A DNA stretch of 64,000 nucleotides from Blattamonas nauphoetae (taxonomy: Eukaryota > Preaxostyla > Oxymonadida), in the NCBI GenBank assembly GCA_033064195.1, contig JARBJD010000012.1, positions 1-64,000 on the forward strand. The letters run 5' to 3'. Positions within the stretch are counted from its first letter, which is position 1; each line of letters starts with the position of its first letter. The notes under the pieces were generated by a model. The model made no database searches, was not told the DNA's origin, and was given only the letters and a program-made list of their open reading frames with translations. Both the position numbers and the translations under genes were made by a program. Below are positions 20,309 to 31,069 of this stretch, one piece after another.

Positions 20309-22685
20309 TTAAGATTTCAACCTGAGTTTCGCCTTGTTCAGTTCACCATGCGATGCTTTCCCTTTCATTTGCTTTGACGGCGTCCCCACTTTTTCGTCCT
20401 TTGGAGGCACGTGTCTCCTTCCCTCCTTCTTCGGGTGTCCAATGTTTGGCTGGAATGTGCATTCGTTCAGCTCAGCCTGCTGCCGAAGCTGCTCCGCTGC
20501 CATTTTCTGAAACTCCAGCCGCTTCAGCCGGTCTGCGTAGTTCTGAGTTCCGTCCGTCAGCCTGCTCGCTGCCGACTGTGTCGAAAAGCGCGACGACGAG
20601 CTCTTCTGGCCCTGCGATGACGCAGAGTGTGGAGACAGCCGAGGGATTCTGGTGGGGGAAGGGAGGGTGAGTGGGGGGATGGGCGGGTGAGTGTTTTCTT
20701 TCGTTTTCGGGTCTGTCGGGATCTTTTCAGTTCCTTCTTCTGTCTCTTCCTTTTCTTCTTTCGACGAGCTTCCATCTTCTTGAGGTTCTTCTCTTGTCTT
20801 CTCCACATCTTTCCCTTCTTCCATCTCACCCTTCCTCATCCCTTCACAATCCTCGGCCACAACTTCTTCTTTTCTCTCCTCTTTGGTGCTCTTCTCGCCA
20901 ATCTCAATGCTTCCTTCCTTCCTCATCTGTTCCTCATGCTTTTCTTCTGGCATATCATCTTTCCTCTCTTCTTCAATCCTTCTCTCATGGTTGTCTTCCA
21001 TCCTCTCCTCCTCTCCTTCTGTCTTCCGTTTGGAATCATCAGTCTTCTTGTCCTTCTCAGCGTCTTTTTCTTCTTCTTCATTTCCTCCTTCTTCCAACTT
21101 CCGATTAATCTCTCCTTTCTCAGTGCTGACTTCATCCTTCGTCCCTTCAATATGCTCCTCTTCTTTCCTTTCTTCCTTTGTTTCTTCCTCCAAAACCTCT
21201 TCCATCCTTTCCCCCGCCATTTTGTTCTCTTTTCTTTCTGTTTCTTCAACTTTCTCTTCCTCCTCTACGATGACTTCCTTCTCTTCTTCACTTGCTTCTC
21301 CTTCCACAACATCTTTATCCTCACCCTCTCCCCTCCGTTCCTCTCCATCCCTCCTCTCCACATCCTCACTCTCCCTCTCCTTCTCTCCCCCATCTGATCC
21401 CCTCTCCTTCCTCTTCTCCTGCTCCAATTTCTGATTCTTTCGAAGACGAGTCGCCACTGACACCATCTTCCCCATCCCAACTGTCTCGTCCGACCATCGC
21501 CCAAGAATCAATCTTCTGATCTCCTGCGGTGAGTCAGCCTCAGCTTCTTCTTCTTCTTCACTTTTCCACTCCCTGTTCTCTTCACTCTCCCCCAATGCTT
21601 CCCGACGACTGCCTCCACTTTCAACCTCCCACTCTCTCCTCTCGGCCAGTCTCTTCGATTTCTCCAGGATTTTTGGTTGGAAGAACGTCTTCGCCTCTTC
21701 TTCCTCTTTTACTTGTTGTTCCACTCGTTTCCGCTCCTTTGCCCTTTCGTATTTTGCTGCGTCCGAGTATAGTCGAAGGAATGTTTGAGGCGATGCTCCT
21801 TTACGTGTTTGTGGGCTTTCCTCACTTTTTGGTTTCTTTTTTACAAGTTCCCGTTCTAAAGCCTCGTCTTCTCGTCGTTTTTGCCGTTCAATCCGTTCTG
21901 ATTCCCATTCATACAGTCGTGTTACAAGAGGCGTCGAGGCCGCTCGCTTAGCTGTTTTCTTGTTGATTTTCGGAGTAAATGTCAGATTCCTGTCTTCCTG
22001 TGTACGACGTTTTTCTGCTGCCTCTTCACGTTTCTTTTGTAGTTCCGCTTTTTGTTCATCTGAAAGTTTGAACTTCAATTCGTTCGTAAATACAGGTTTT
22101 ATCGTCTTTGTTTCCCTCTCCTCTTCTTCCCGTTTTATGTTATCAACTTTTTCTTGGATTTTTCGCAGATGATTCATCTGCCTCTCATAGAACGACGATT
22201 GCGAAGAAATTGACTCAAGATCTTTCGCTCGTTCAGGCGTCCCCAAGATAGCTCCTTGCTCCTGAGGTGTATCTGTTCGTTTCCGTTTCATACACCCAAT
22301 CGTTGCTGGTCTGCGCATGGTTGTTCGCGGAGATTGAATGATCCGCTTCGATTCTGATGCAGGAAGAATATCAAGACCATTTATCGAAGAAAACGTCGAG
22401 CCCGGTGATGGAATACGACTAAAATGGTAAACGAAAGGGAGAACCAGACTATGAAGGTGTATGAGGAAGTTTGTGTGGTTGAGAATCATCAGGAACTGGT
22501 GGTGTCAATTTCGGTGAGAGTTTGTCGTCATCAAATGAATTTGATCCAAAAGAATGTAGAGATTCCACAGATATTGATTTATGAAGAAAGTTTTGAGGAG
22601 ATTGTGTTTGTAGTGTTGGAGAGGTGAGTGGAAGTGCGCTTGGCCGTTTTGCAATAACTACCTCTGGATCTGGTCTGGATTCCAT
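20309..22685 (-). CDS. highly charged coiled-coil protein, unknown function
   Basis: Two exons are predicted: 22,685-22,450, and 22,418-20,309 after a 31-nt intron (GTCTGG...TTTTAG). The join keeps the frame and gives about 781 residues. Residues about 150-370 carry repeated FTPKI/FQPKI-type motifs among Arg/Lys/Glu helices (LTFTPKIN, FFQPKILEKSKRLAERR, CTFQPNIG). Motifs of this sort recur in flagellar and cytoskeletal proteins of protists. A long Glu/Lys-rich middle segment follows, almost certainly a coiled coil or single alpha-helix. I do not recognise the family; a cytoskeletal role is a guess. The start is chosen because it gives a long second-frame extension that splices cleanly. It is divergent from the next gene, with 57 bp between start codons. 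Confidence 0.7.
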
Positions 22686-22742
22686 TGGAAAGGTTAATCA
22701 GGAAATGGGTGGCAGAATGATGACGAGTGAAGTACTTGATAC

Positions 22743-25610
22743 GTGACGATTATCCAAGAAACAGATCATCCCAGCGATTCTTTCTTCGCCATGTCATCGA
22801 TACCGATGTCGAGATCCTCCTTCTCTGGACACCAACTATCTCGACCTCGTCCTTCCTTCTCATATTATTCCCAACAACATCTCACAACCTCCATCCAACG
22901 TCTCAATTCCAGCACATCGTTAGTATCGAATACCACTTCGTACACTCACCCAACTCCAAAAAAAGTTCGCAGCCCAGTTCAACAGCAGACTTTTGCATTT
23001 CATTTCCCCTTTTCTTTGACATACACATCAACGCAAGATCAACAAAGTGATGTTCGATCTCGGTCAGCGTCAACCATCACAGAAAACGAAAGAAACACCT
23101 CGAATCTTATCTCCACAACTCGTTCCTTTCATCAGACGATCCGTGCTCTTCGATACGATCACACAAATTCCGTTGAAAATATGGAATTGTCCTACTCTCA
23201 TTTCGCTCAAAATCAAATCACACTTCAGGACACTACTCAGCATTTAAATCATTCAAGGCGAAATAACGAATCAATTTCCCATCTTATTTCAAAATGTAGA
23301 TGGAATTATTCTCTTTTTCAAGCTTATTCAGAGAGGCTTAATCAGCAACACTCGTACAGATTCAAAAAATTAATGACTGAACGCTCAGTACGCAAAAATT
23401 CATCAAGAGTTCCACTTTTTCTGCCTCCTGCATATATCGACTATCAATCACAGGACTTCAACCCACAAACAATCCCACAGCTTTCCACAAGACCACCAAT
23501 CAACACCAACGACATACCAACTCACCCATCTCATCCATCACACACTATACCTGATAAATTACCTTCACTGGTCTCTGATGCAATCAATATCCAGCTCACA
23601 TCATCGTCACCCTCCCAACAACCTCCCAACCTCGTCCTCTATTTGCGAGACCTACTATTCCATTTATCGAATGTATCCACAGGTGCATTTGGTATGAGTG
23701 TTTCAAAACTGGACCATTTGATCAGCTTAAAGACGTATTCATCCCAACAGAACGAGAACAAAAACAAGCTCCTTCATTCGCTTCTTCTTTCAACATTCAA
23801 CTATTTTTCAATCGATGGATTCCTCCCCACCCACGTGGAGGACACTCTGGAGAACGCCTTCGACGCACGTCATGGAAGCCCATCGTTTGATTCTCCCACA
23901 AGTCCCTCATTCGATTCGCCTTCGCCAGTTGGCTCTCCTGCCGGAATCACACGGCCCGTTGTGTACATTCCATCTCACCTCACTCCACTCACCAACGCCC
24001 CCACTAACGTTACAACTTTCATCCCACGTACACAATCGCGACAGTCCACTGTTCTCTCCTCAGCCCAATCTCGCTCACCTCCCCCTTTTGATTCCGCGCA
24101 GGAAGCATTCGTTGCTAACATGAATTCTTCACTCACGCCACATTATGCTAACGTGCCTGAGCCAGCGGTGAAGACTCGACCGTTCGATCAGCAGGCCACG
24201 AAGATCATTCAGCAGCTGTTCGACGAGGTGGACAGCGAGGAGAGCGAGGAGGACTCCGACACCTCATCGTCTCGCTCGCAGATGTGGGAAGGGGGGCAGT
24301 CCCATCTGGATGTGTCTAATCAGCAACAGCCGCAGCCGACCACTTCTCTCGACTTCCTGTTTCGAGAGTCTCCGTATGAGATGTCTCTCCTTCCGTACAC
24401 ACACTCACCGCTCTTCTCCATCTGCGGCCTGTCCCTCCCCTCCAAACCCATTGCCAATTTCTATACAGGCACCTTCGATTCGTGGATTGGGCGTCTCTCC
24501 TCGGACGAGAAACTTCGTCTGACAAGCTTCTTCGGCTTTGAACAAAACGTGAGGCGAAGACCTATTGACGTCCTGAACACGATCAGGGTCCGCACCCAAC
24601 AGAGCCCACTGAGCTCTCCGCAATCGTTCTACCATCCTCGCTTTGCTACTCCCACATCATCTCCTTCTCCACACCGCCCACCGCAACCAACACTCATGTT
24701 TCAGTCCGTTTCTGTTCCTGTCGCCGTGACAAACTCGTCGGATCGCATCCTACTACTGCCTCCTCACTCGACCGACACAGCCGAGCGTGTCGCAGCAGCA
24801 CTTGGTGTTGTGTCCCAACTCTTCACATTACTTGCTGTGTATCTCCGCACTCCACTTCCCCACCCACTCGTCCTCCGAGGATCGCACTCGTACATCATCT
24901 CTCTTCAAAACAAGCTCTCCCTCCTGAACCCCACCAACTCGTCTTTCTCCTCATCTCTTCTGCCCATCCTCCGACTTGTCCCGTCCCTCCCAACCAACCT
25001 CTGCCGAAGCTTCTATTTTGGCAGTTCTCCAACATCCATCACTCAAATCCAGAACCTGTATTCGCCAACACTGAACATCAAACAGTCCCCAACCATCACC
25101 GCCCTCTTCAACGACAAAACCCACGAATCGACCCCCTCTCGCGGGCTCTTCCGAAGCCGAAGAAAGGAGAAGTCGACTCCCTCTCAATCGCAGGTCCTCC
25201 CACGCGGGCCGAACGACAGACCAGCCCACCCAACGAATCACACTCTTCCGCGTCGGACTTACATTCGAACGTCTCTGCTGACCTTCTGTTCTCTCTCGTT
25301 TCTCCCCCCGCTGAGTGCTCTCCCAGGGCCTTACACCCTCGACTCGTTCAGTTCTCTGATTCCTCTTTTCGTTCCACGGAATCATCCGAAGAAGGACAAG
25401 CAGACCCTCACTCACAACCTCACTGCAGCCAACCAGCGAGGACACGGAATCAGGGTTGGTGTGGAGTTGCTCCATAACAACGCACTAAGGCTGATGTATG
25501 TCCTCACTGGGCAGGATTGGTCGGTTATTTGGAAGGGGCGGCAATTGTTGGAAGTTCTTTGTGAGATCAGTGCTTGGGTGGACACTACTATGAACAATTC
25601 TATCCCATGA
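22743..25610 (+). CDS. UVRAG/Vps38-like protein (candidate PI3K complex subunit)
   Basis: A single exon of up to 955 residues; an internal ATG at about 22,791 (MSSIPMSRSSF) is an equally good start. Much of it is Ser/Pro-rich linker. The recognisable part is the C-terminal half: the segment around residues 680-720 (LGVVSQLFTLLAVYLRTPL, then HPLVLRGSHSYI) matches the conserved pattern of the UVRAG/Vps38/Atg14 fold, where a helix is followed by a PL-x-PL-x-x-GS-x-S-x-I motif. The end (RVGVELLHNNALRLMYVLTG) fits the family's late alpha/beta block. These proteins join Vps34 and Beclin in the class III PI 3-kinase complex for endosome sorting or autophagy. The family call rests on short motifs; a hypothetical protein remains possible. 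Confidence 0.5.
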   Translation: MTIIQETDHPSDSFFAMSSIPMSRSSFSGHQLSRPRPSFSYYSQQHLTTSIQRLNSSTSLVSNTTSYTHPTPKKVRSPVQQQTFAFHFPFSLTYTSTQDQQSDVRSRSASTITENERNTSNLISTTRSFHQTIRALRYDHTNSVENMELSYSHFAQNQITLQDTTQHLNHSRRNNESISHLISKCRWNYSLFQAYSERLNQQHSYRFKKLMTERSVRKNSSRVPLFLPPAYIDYQSQDFNPQTIPQLSTRPPINTNDIPTHPSHPSHTIPDKLPSLVSDAINIQLTSSSPSQQPPNLVLYLRDLLFHLSNVSTGAFGMSVSKLDHLISLKTYSSQQNENKNKLLHSLLLSTFNYFSIDGFLPTHVEDTLENAFDARHGSPSFDSPTSPSFDSPSPVGSPAGITRPVVYIPSHLTPLTNAPTNVTTFIPRTQSRQSTVLSSAQSRSPPPFDSAQEAFVANMNSSLTPHYANVPEPAVKTRPFDQQATKIIQQLFDEVDSEESEEDSDTSSSRSQMWEGGQSHLDVSNQQQPQPTTSLDFLFRESPYEMSLLPYTHSPLFSICGLSLPSKPIANFYTGTFDSWIGRLSSDEKLRLTSFFGFEQNVRRRPIDVLNTIRVRTQQSPLSSPQSFYHPRFATPTSSPSPHRPPQPTLMFQSVSVPVAVTNSSDRILLLPPHSTDTAERVAAALGVVSQLFTLLAVYLRTPLPHPLVLRGSHSYIISLQNKLSLLNPTNSSFSSSLLPILRLVPSLPTNLCRSFYFGSSPTSITQIQNLYSPTLNIKQSPTITALFNDKTHESTPSRGLFRSRRKEKSTPSQSQVLPRGPNDRPAHPTNHTLPRRTYIRTSLLTFCSLSFLPPLSALPGPYTLDSFSSLIPLFVPRNHPKKDKQTLTHNLTAANQRGHGIRVGVELLHNNALRLMYVLTGQDWSVIWKGRQLLEVLCEISAWVDTTMNNSIP

Positions 25611-25856
25611 TTTTTATTCTCTGTTCAACCTTGCATGTTACTGTTCGCATTTTGTCGGAAAACCCAGAGAACAAACAAGTTCAATGATCAGCCCCGTAGG
25701 AAAAATTCATTCAACTCTCAACCAAAACCTTTCAAATCCTTAAGCAATGACCATCTCCCAGCAATATTTCATTCCTTGATTAATTTTCGGATCACAATCA
25801 ACCTACGCTCTCCAGATTCAAGACAAAAGGTTCGCATCAAAAAAATAGCTTCGTAA

Positions 25857-27615
25857 ATGTTGGAGGAAACCTTTGAATTCGACGTCATTGTCGTTGGTAT
25901 GCCCTATCTTCCATTCTTTTACCATTACTAAGGAACTGGTCCAGGAGGAATCGGAATTGCTCTCAAAGCTGCCGATTGTGGATTGAAAGTTCTTACTATA
26001 GAGAAAAATGAACTTGGAGGAACATGTGTGAACGCGGGTTGTGTCCCTTCGAAAGGGCTTTGTTATATGAGCCATCTTGCTGATCAGCTTTCAGATTGTG
26101 AAGAACTCGAGACATACGGAATCTCAGGTTTTATTTTCTCCTTTCATGTTTCCAGCGCCAAAACCGACACTAAATTATCCACAAATGCTCAAAAAGATTG
26201 AAAATGCTCAGGACTACCACCGTAACCTCGTCCTCAAACTCTTCCAAGAACGTTTGAATTCTCTTCTCTTATACTCCCAAAGGTAAGATAACTCATGTCT
26301 TTGGAACAGCAGAAATCCTAAAACCACACCATGTTAAAGTCATTCATCGAGAAACAAAAGAGACAAGACAATATTCTGCCCGATTCATATGCCTTGCCTG
26401 TGGAAGCAAACCATCACTCTTACCTCTCGCTCCCGTCGATCCTGACTTTGTTTATACATCAGATACTCTTGATTCTGTGAAATCTGTTCCAGAATCCATT
26501 ACTATTGTGGGTGCAGGAGCTATTGGCCTCGAATATGTATCTCTTTCAATTATCTTCTGATAGGCTTGATCTGAATTAATAGGGCTCCGTATTTTCCAGA
26601 CTTGGTTCAAAGGTGGTGTTTATTGATGCATTTGGAAGCATTGGAGGCAATTTGGATGCTGAAATTAGGTATACTTTTTAGTACCGAGTGTATCTTTTAT
26701 TTCTTGTTTTTGAAGTCACTATCAACAGATCTACATGGAATCCAAAGGGATCACTTTCCATCTCAATTCTAAAATTGAGAATATTGAAATTAATCGAGAA
26801 AACCGAACTGTGATGACAACGTTCAGCAGTGAATCGAATGGACGGGAAAATGTTCGCCCTCGTTTCTTTCTTTCAAATTTTCAGGTTCAAACTTCCATAA
26901 TCTTTCTTTGTGTTGGGCGTACTGTTCACAGCGACTGGCTACCGAGTGAGATTCAGAGGACCAATAAAGGAATGATTTACGTTGATTCAAACTTTGAAAC
27001 AACTATGAAAGGTGTATTCGCCATTGGAGACGCTATTGACGGACCCAAGATTGCACATAAAGCAGAATGGGAAGGTATCCTTCAAGTCAATTAGTCTGAC
27101 GTCATTTTCTCTCTCCCTTTGACTATCACTGAACTACAGCCATCTGTCTCGTCAACTATCTTGCCAATAACACTCCTGTTCCATCCAGAGATTCTGTTTG
27201 TCTCCCATGTGTGATCTACACCCAACCTGAACTCGCAGCTGTCGGTCCCTCAGAACAAGCATTGAAAGCAGCAGGAACACCGTACACTACACACCTTCTC
27301 GCGTTCAACTCCATCGGGAGAGACACAACACAGACAAAATCCGAGGGAAGATGCAAAATCATCACAAGTCCACTATTCCATCAGGGGGTTGTCGAGGACG
27401 TCATTGTCGCTGTTCATTATTGGAGTGCAGTGTGAAAATCCTTTCTTCTTATGAATTCCGATCAGTCTGCTGGAGATCTTGTTGCAGAGGCAATTCTCGC
27501 AGTCGAAAACCGAATCCCACTAGAATTCTTTGGGAATGTTCCACATGCACATCCACTGTTCAAATCACTTCGATTTATGCACAAGGTGGATCTTTATTCA
27601 ACATCGCTTCAGTGA
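25857..27615 (+). CDS. dihydrolipoyl dehydrogenase (E3 / glycine cleavage L-protein)
   Basis: Nine exons are predicted: 25,857-25,896; 25,933-26,127; 26,156-26,251; 26,283-26,535; 26,582-26,668; 26,716-26,851; 26,885-27,074; 27,140-27,429; 27,466-27,615. All eight introns are GT-AG, 28-65 nt, and the joined length gives 478 aa, normal for the family. The FAD-binding [12 protein letters not shown] begins only 12 residues after Met. The redox disulfide [13 protein letters not shown], the NAD-binding [11 protein letters not shown], the second FAD site (FAIGDAI) and the catalytic PHAHP near the C-terminus are all present. It re-oxidises lipoyl groups with NAD+. The missing N-terminal presequence argues for a cytosolic protein. 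With no E2 or H-protein gene in view, the partner complex is unknown. Confidence 0.92.
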
Positions 27616-27833
27616 TTCTTCTCTTGACGTGGAGCACAGAAACAAACTGGCATTCCTCTTTTTTTGAGAATAGCAGTTATATGTCTCATTGTCCATCTGA
27701 TTACAAATTAGGCTGTGTGTTGTTTTCAACTTAAATCTTTTAAACATCTGTTGAAATGAGAGTGTAATTGAGCCGTAGAGTGTTCATCTGAATGAAGAAC
27801 TAAAAAGGAAAAAGAACGACTGAAAGAGACATA

Positions 27834-29012
27834 TCACTCAGTTTTTGCAAGATGGTAGTCGTGTTCGAGCGATTGGATAATGATATCCTCGTCAAAACAG
27901 ACCGAAGTCTTCAGGAACGAGAAGAAGCCAAGGTGACCTCCACCACGAGTGAGAAGGAGAGAAGTATTTGGATTTGCATCGATCATATCAATATCCAGTG
28001 CTTCTTTGAGTGAAATTGGGTCATTCATTGACGAGATGAAAAGAGTGGGGATTTTGATCCCATCAAAGAAAGTCGAGCAAGAAGCATCACGATAGAATGT
28101 TTCTGTATCGGGATATCCAAACAGTGGGGCAGTGAATGTGGCATCGATGGTCCTCGTTCGGAAATCACCTTTTTGGAAGAATGGTTCGTATTGTGGGAGC
28201 TTCTTGAAGATGTATTCGTGTTTTTGGATGTATTTCACAATACCCTTTCCATTGAAGAGTTGGGCATCGTCCTTCATCAATTTATCCATCTTGACAAGGT
28301 CGAAGGGGCACCCAACACAGATCGCATTCTTTACGTTCGCTGGGATGGGGGATGGGTTTTTGATGTGGTCATATTCAAGGAAGGGGTGATTCTTGCTCGT
28401 TCTTTCACCGAGATACTTTCCAATCATGTTACCACCAAGAGAAAAGCCTACGAGAGAGATCGGGGCGTTTGGATATCTTTCACTGATTAATTTGAGTGCA
28501 ATGTGAAAATCTTCAGTATATCCACCGTTGTACATCCGCATGGTTGACAGCTTCAACCCACAGCATCCTCTGAAAATAACACAGCCGACACGGTATCCCA
28601 ATTCAGTTGAGAGTCTAAGCCCTAATTTCTGAACCATGGGCTCATTGCTTCCGCCACTAAGTCCATGGGCAATAACGACGATTGGAGTATTGGCTGGAAG
28701 TTCAGTTTTGACTGGGTTCACGAACCAATCTATCCGGAAATCGCCACCGTCCGCACCTTTCACAAGTTCTGGTTCAGGCCTGTATTTTGAGCGATTTTGG
28801 GTGAATGCTGCAGCAGTATTGTACATTGCATTGATGCCATATTTCCAATGAACCCAATGAGTGATTTGTGCGTCGCCTTTGCCAAGGAATGCGAGGGCTT
28901 TCTTATTTCGACCAACGACCTTAACTGGTCCTGAGTTGACACAGATAAGGAAGAGATAGATGCAAAACAATGCCGAAAGGACGACAAGGAGGATTGTCAA
29001 GACAATGTGCAT
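27834..29012 (-). CDS. alpha/beta hydrolase, ABHD1/3 (YheT/EMB8) family
   Basis: Single exon, 392 aa. Residues 5-26 form a hydrophobic signal anchor. The fold elements are in the usual order: HGLSGGSNE (oxyanion region, about residue 115), nucleophile elbow GFSLGGNMIGKYLGE (Ser of GxSxG, about residue 193), acid candidate in SSMNDPIS, and base in RGGHLGFF near the C-terminus. This layout is typical of the ABHD1/ABHD3/YheT group, membrane-anchored lipid hydrolases (ABHD3 acts on phospholipids). The substrate here is not predictable. Its start codon lies 94 bp from that of the divergent HAS1 gene. Confidence 0.88.
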   Translation of the reverse strand: MHIVLTILLVVLSALFCIYLFLICVNSGPVKVVGRNKKALAFLGKGDAQITHWVHWKYGINAMYNTAAAFTQNRSKYRPEPELVKGADGGDFRIDWFVNPVKTELPANTPIVVIAHGLSGGSNEPMVQKLGLRLSTELGYRVGCVIFRGCCGLKLSTMRMYNGGYTEDFHIALKLISERYPNAPISLVGFSLGGNMIGKYLGERTSKNHPFLEYDHIKNPSPIPANVKNAICVGCPFDLVKMDKLMKDDAQLFNGKGIVKYIQKHEYIFKKLPQYEPFFQKGDFRTRTIDATFTAPLFGYPDTETFYRDASCSTFFDGIKIPTLFISSMNDPISLKEALDIDMIDANPNTSLLLTRGGGHLGFFSFLKTSVCFDEDIIIQSLEHDYHLAKTE

Positions 29013-29106
29013 GACAACGATTGAGCTCTCGTTGATTGATCAAATCCATGGGTCAGATCCAATCATCCTTTTCTTTTTGGGTTCATCACATCTCCCATAA
29101 ATCCTA

Positions 29107-30917
29107 ATGGAGAAACCATCGAAACAGAAACGTCACCAGCCAAAACAACACCCAGAAAAGCCAACACCTTCCTCACCTCCGCCTCCACAACTCGAACCAC
29201 TTCCAACACTGACATCACTGCCACCAGCTCTTCTCCAACAATCAACTGACTCTTCATCTACATCATCTACCTCTGTCAATCGAGGTATTTTAACAGATAT
29301 TGGTTTTGATCAGTTGAAAGATGGAGATGGAAATCCAATCGCACTTGACAAGAGAACTCTCGAAGGTCTGTCCGAAATGAACCTCACCAAAATGACAAAG
29401 ATTCAAGCTGCCACGATTCCCTCTCTTCTAGCGGGACGCGACCTTTTGGGTACCGCAAAAACTGGCTCTGGGAAAACACTTGCCTTTCTTATCCCGTGTG
29501 TTGAACTGATAGTTAGAACACGATGGAGAAGGGAATTTGGTACTGCATGTATTGTTATTTCACCAACACGAGAACTGGCACTCCAGTTATATTCTACGGC
29601 AAGGGACCTCCTCTCAAAACATCCCCAAATCACCCACGGGATTATTATGGGTGGTGCTGATAGAACTATGGAAGCCAAAAAACTTCAGTCGGGAGTTATG
29701 TTATTAATTGCTACCCCTGGTCGTCTCCTTGATCACTTGAACGTACTTCTTCTCTTTAGCTCACAATTCTTTTAGAATACACAGGGATTCAGAGTTTCTC
29801 AGCTAAAGGTGCTTGTTATTGATGAAGCAGATCGAATTTTAGAGATTGGGTTTGAAAAAGAGATGAAGCAAATCATCCGCATCCTCCCGTCGGAACAGAG
29901 GCAGACAATGCTCTTCTCAGCCACAAACATCACCGCATCGGCCAACACCCAAGAGCTCGCAAAGATTGCTGTCCGAAACAAGCCACTTGAGATCGGGACA
30001 ACAGAAGAGGAAGGGACAGGAGCGACAGTGTCCGGAGTGACACAGGGTTACATCACATGTCCATCCGAACGCCGCTTTCCTGTTCTCTTCTCGTTCCTCT
30101 CGCGACTCATCTCCAACGCCCATCAGAAGAAGAAGGTGATTGTGTTCTTTTCGACGTGTGCGTCAGTCGAGTATCATCACGCGCTGCTCAACCTCGTGAA
30201 CGTCACGTCAACCGCCCTGCACGGAAAGATGAAGCAAGCTAAGCGAACACAGACATTCTTTTCGTTCTGCCAAGCGGACAGCGGCATCCTCCTCTGCACA
30301 GACGTGGCTGCACGTGGACTGGACATCCCATCAGTCGACTGGATCATCCAGTTTGATCCGCCTGACGATCCGACAGATTATATCCACCGCGTCGGACGGA
30401 CAGCGCGTGGGTTGGGCCGAAAGGGAGCGGGTCTCCTCTTCATCCTCCCCTCCGAGCTGCCATTCCTCCGATACCTCGACAAGGCCCACATCCAGATGCA
30501 GGAGTTCGAGGTGAAGACGGAGAAGATTGCGAACGTGCAGAAGACGCTGTTTGATCTCGTTGAGTCCAACTATTATCTCGGCAAACTCGGCCGTGAAGCA
30601 TTCAGAGCGTATTTGCAGGCTTATTCGGGACATTCCCTCAAGTCCATCTTTGATGTGTACAAGCTCGACCTGCGAGGAGTGGGCAACTCGTTTGGCTTCA
30701 GCGAGCCTCCGAAAACTGACCTGTGTTTGTCTCCTTGTTTTCTGAATGTTTGTTGATAGCTCTGAAGATGATGGGACCCAAAGTGCGAGGGAAAGGGAGA
30801 GGAGGAGATACTGGTGAGGGTAAGGACGACTCAGAGTTGAAAAAATCTAAAAGAAGCCAGTATGAGGACGATGAGGAAGGACCGGTCAAGAAGAAGAAGA
30901 AATTCAGGCACAAATAA
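29107..30917 (+). CDS. HAS1: ATP-dependent RNA helicase HAS1/DDX18
   Basis: Three exons are predicted (29,107-29,742; 29,776-30,724; 30,760-30,917) with introns of 33 and 35 nt, giving 580 aa. A Pro/Ser-rich N-tail precedes a full DEAD-box core: Q motif ([10 protein letters not shown]), [22 protein letters not shown] within [22 protein letters not shown] and HRVGRTARG. The phrase [11 protein letters not shown] and the C-terminal [23 protein letters not shown] single out the HAS1/DDX18 family, which acts in the nucleolus on pre-60S and pre-40S particles and U14 snoRNA release. The third exon adds a basic KKKKKFRHK tail like that of other HAS1 proteins. Confidence 0.93.
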
Positions 30918-31069
30918 ACTCTTCTGATACCATTTCACGATCGAATGAATGAAGAATCTTTTTTCTTTTGGTTTTCTTTGAGATTTAAAGGACTATCAGC
31001 GTATTAATGAACTCACTCATTCCATTTTTTCATGTCGGGTTGATCATTTTCAACTCTACAATTCAAGAT

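Noticed and set aside
27421-27466. An apparent frame loss in dihydrolipoyl dehydrogenase after VAVHYW
   Set aside because: A 36-nt GT-AG intron at 27,430-27,465 restores the frame and aligns VHYWSASAGD with the family, so the gene is intact.
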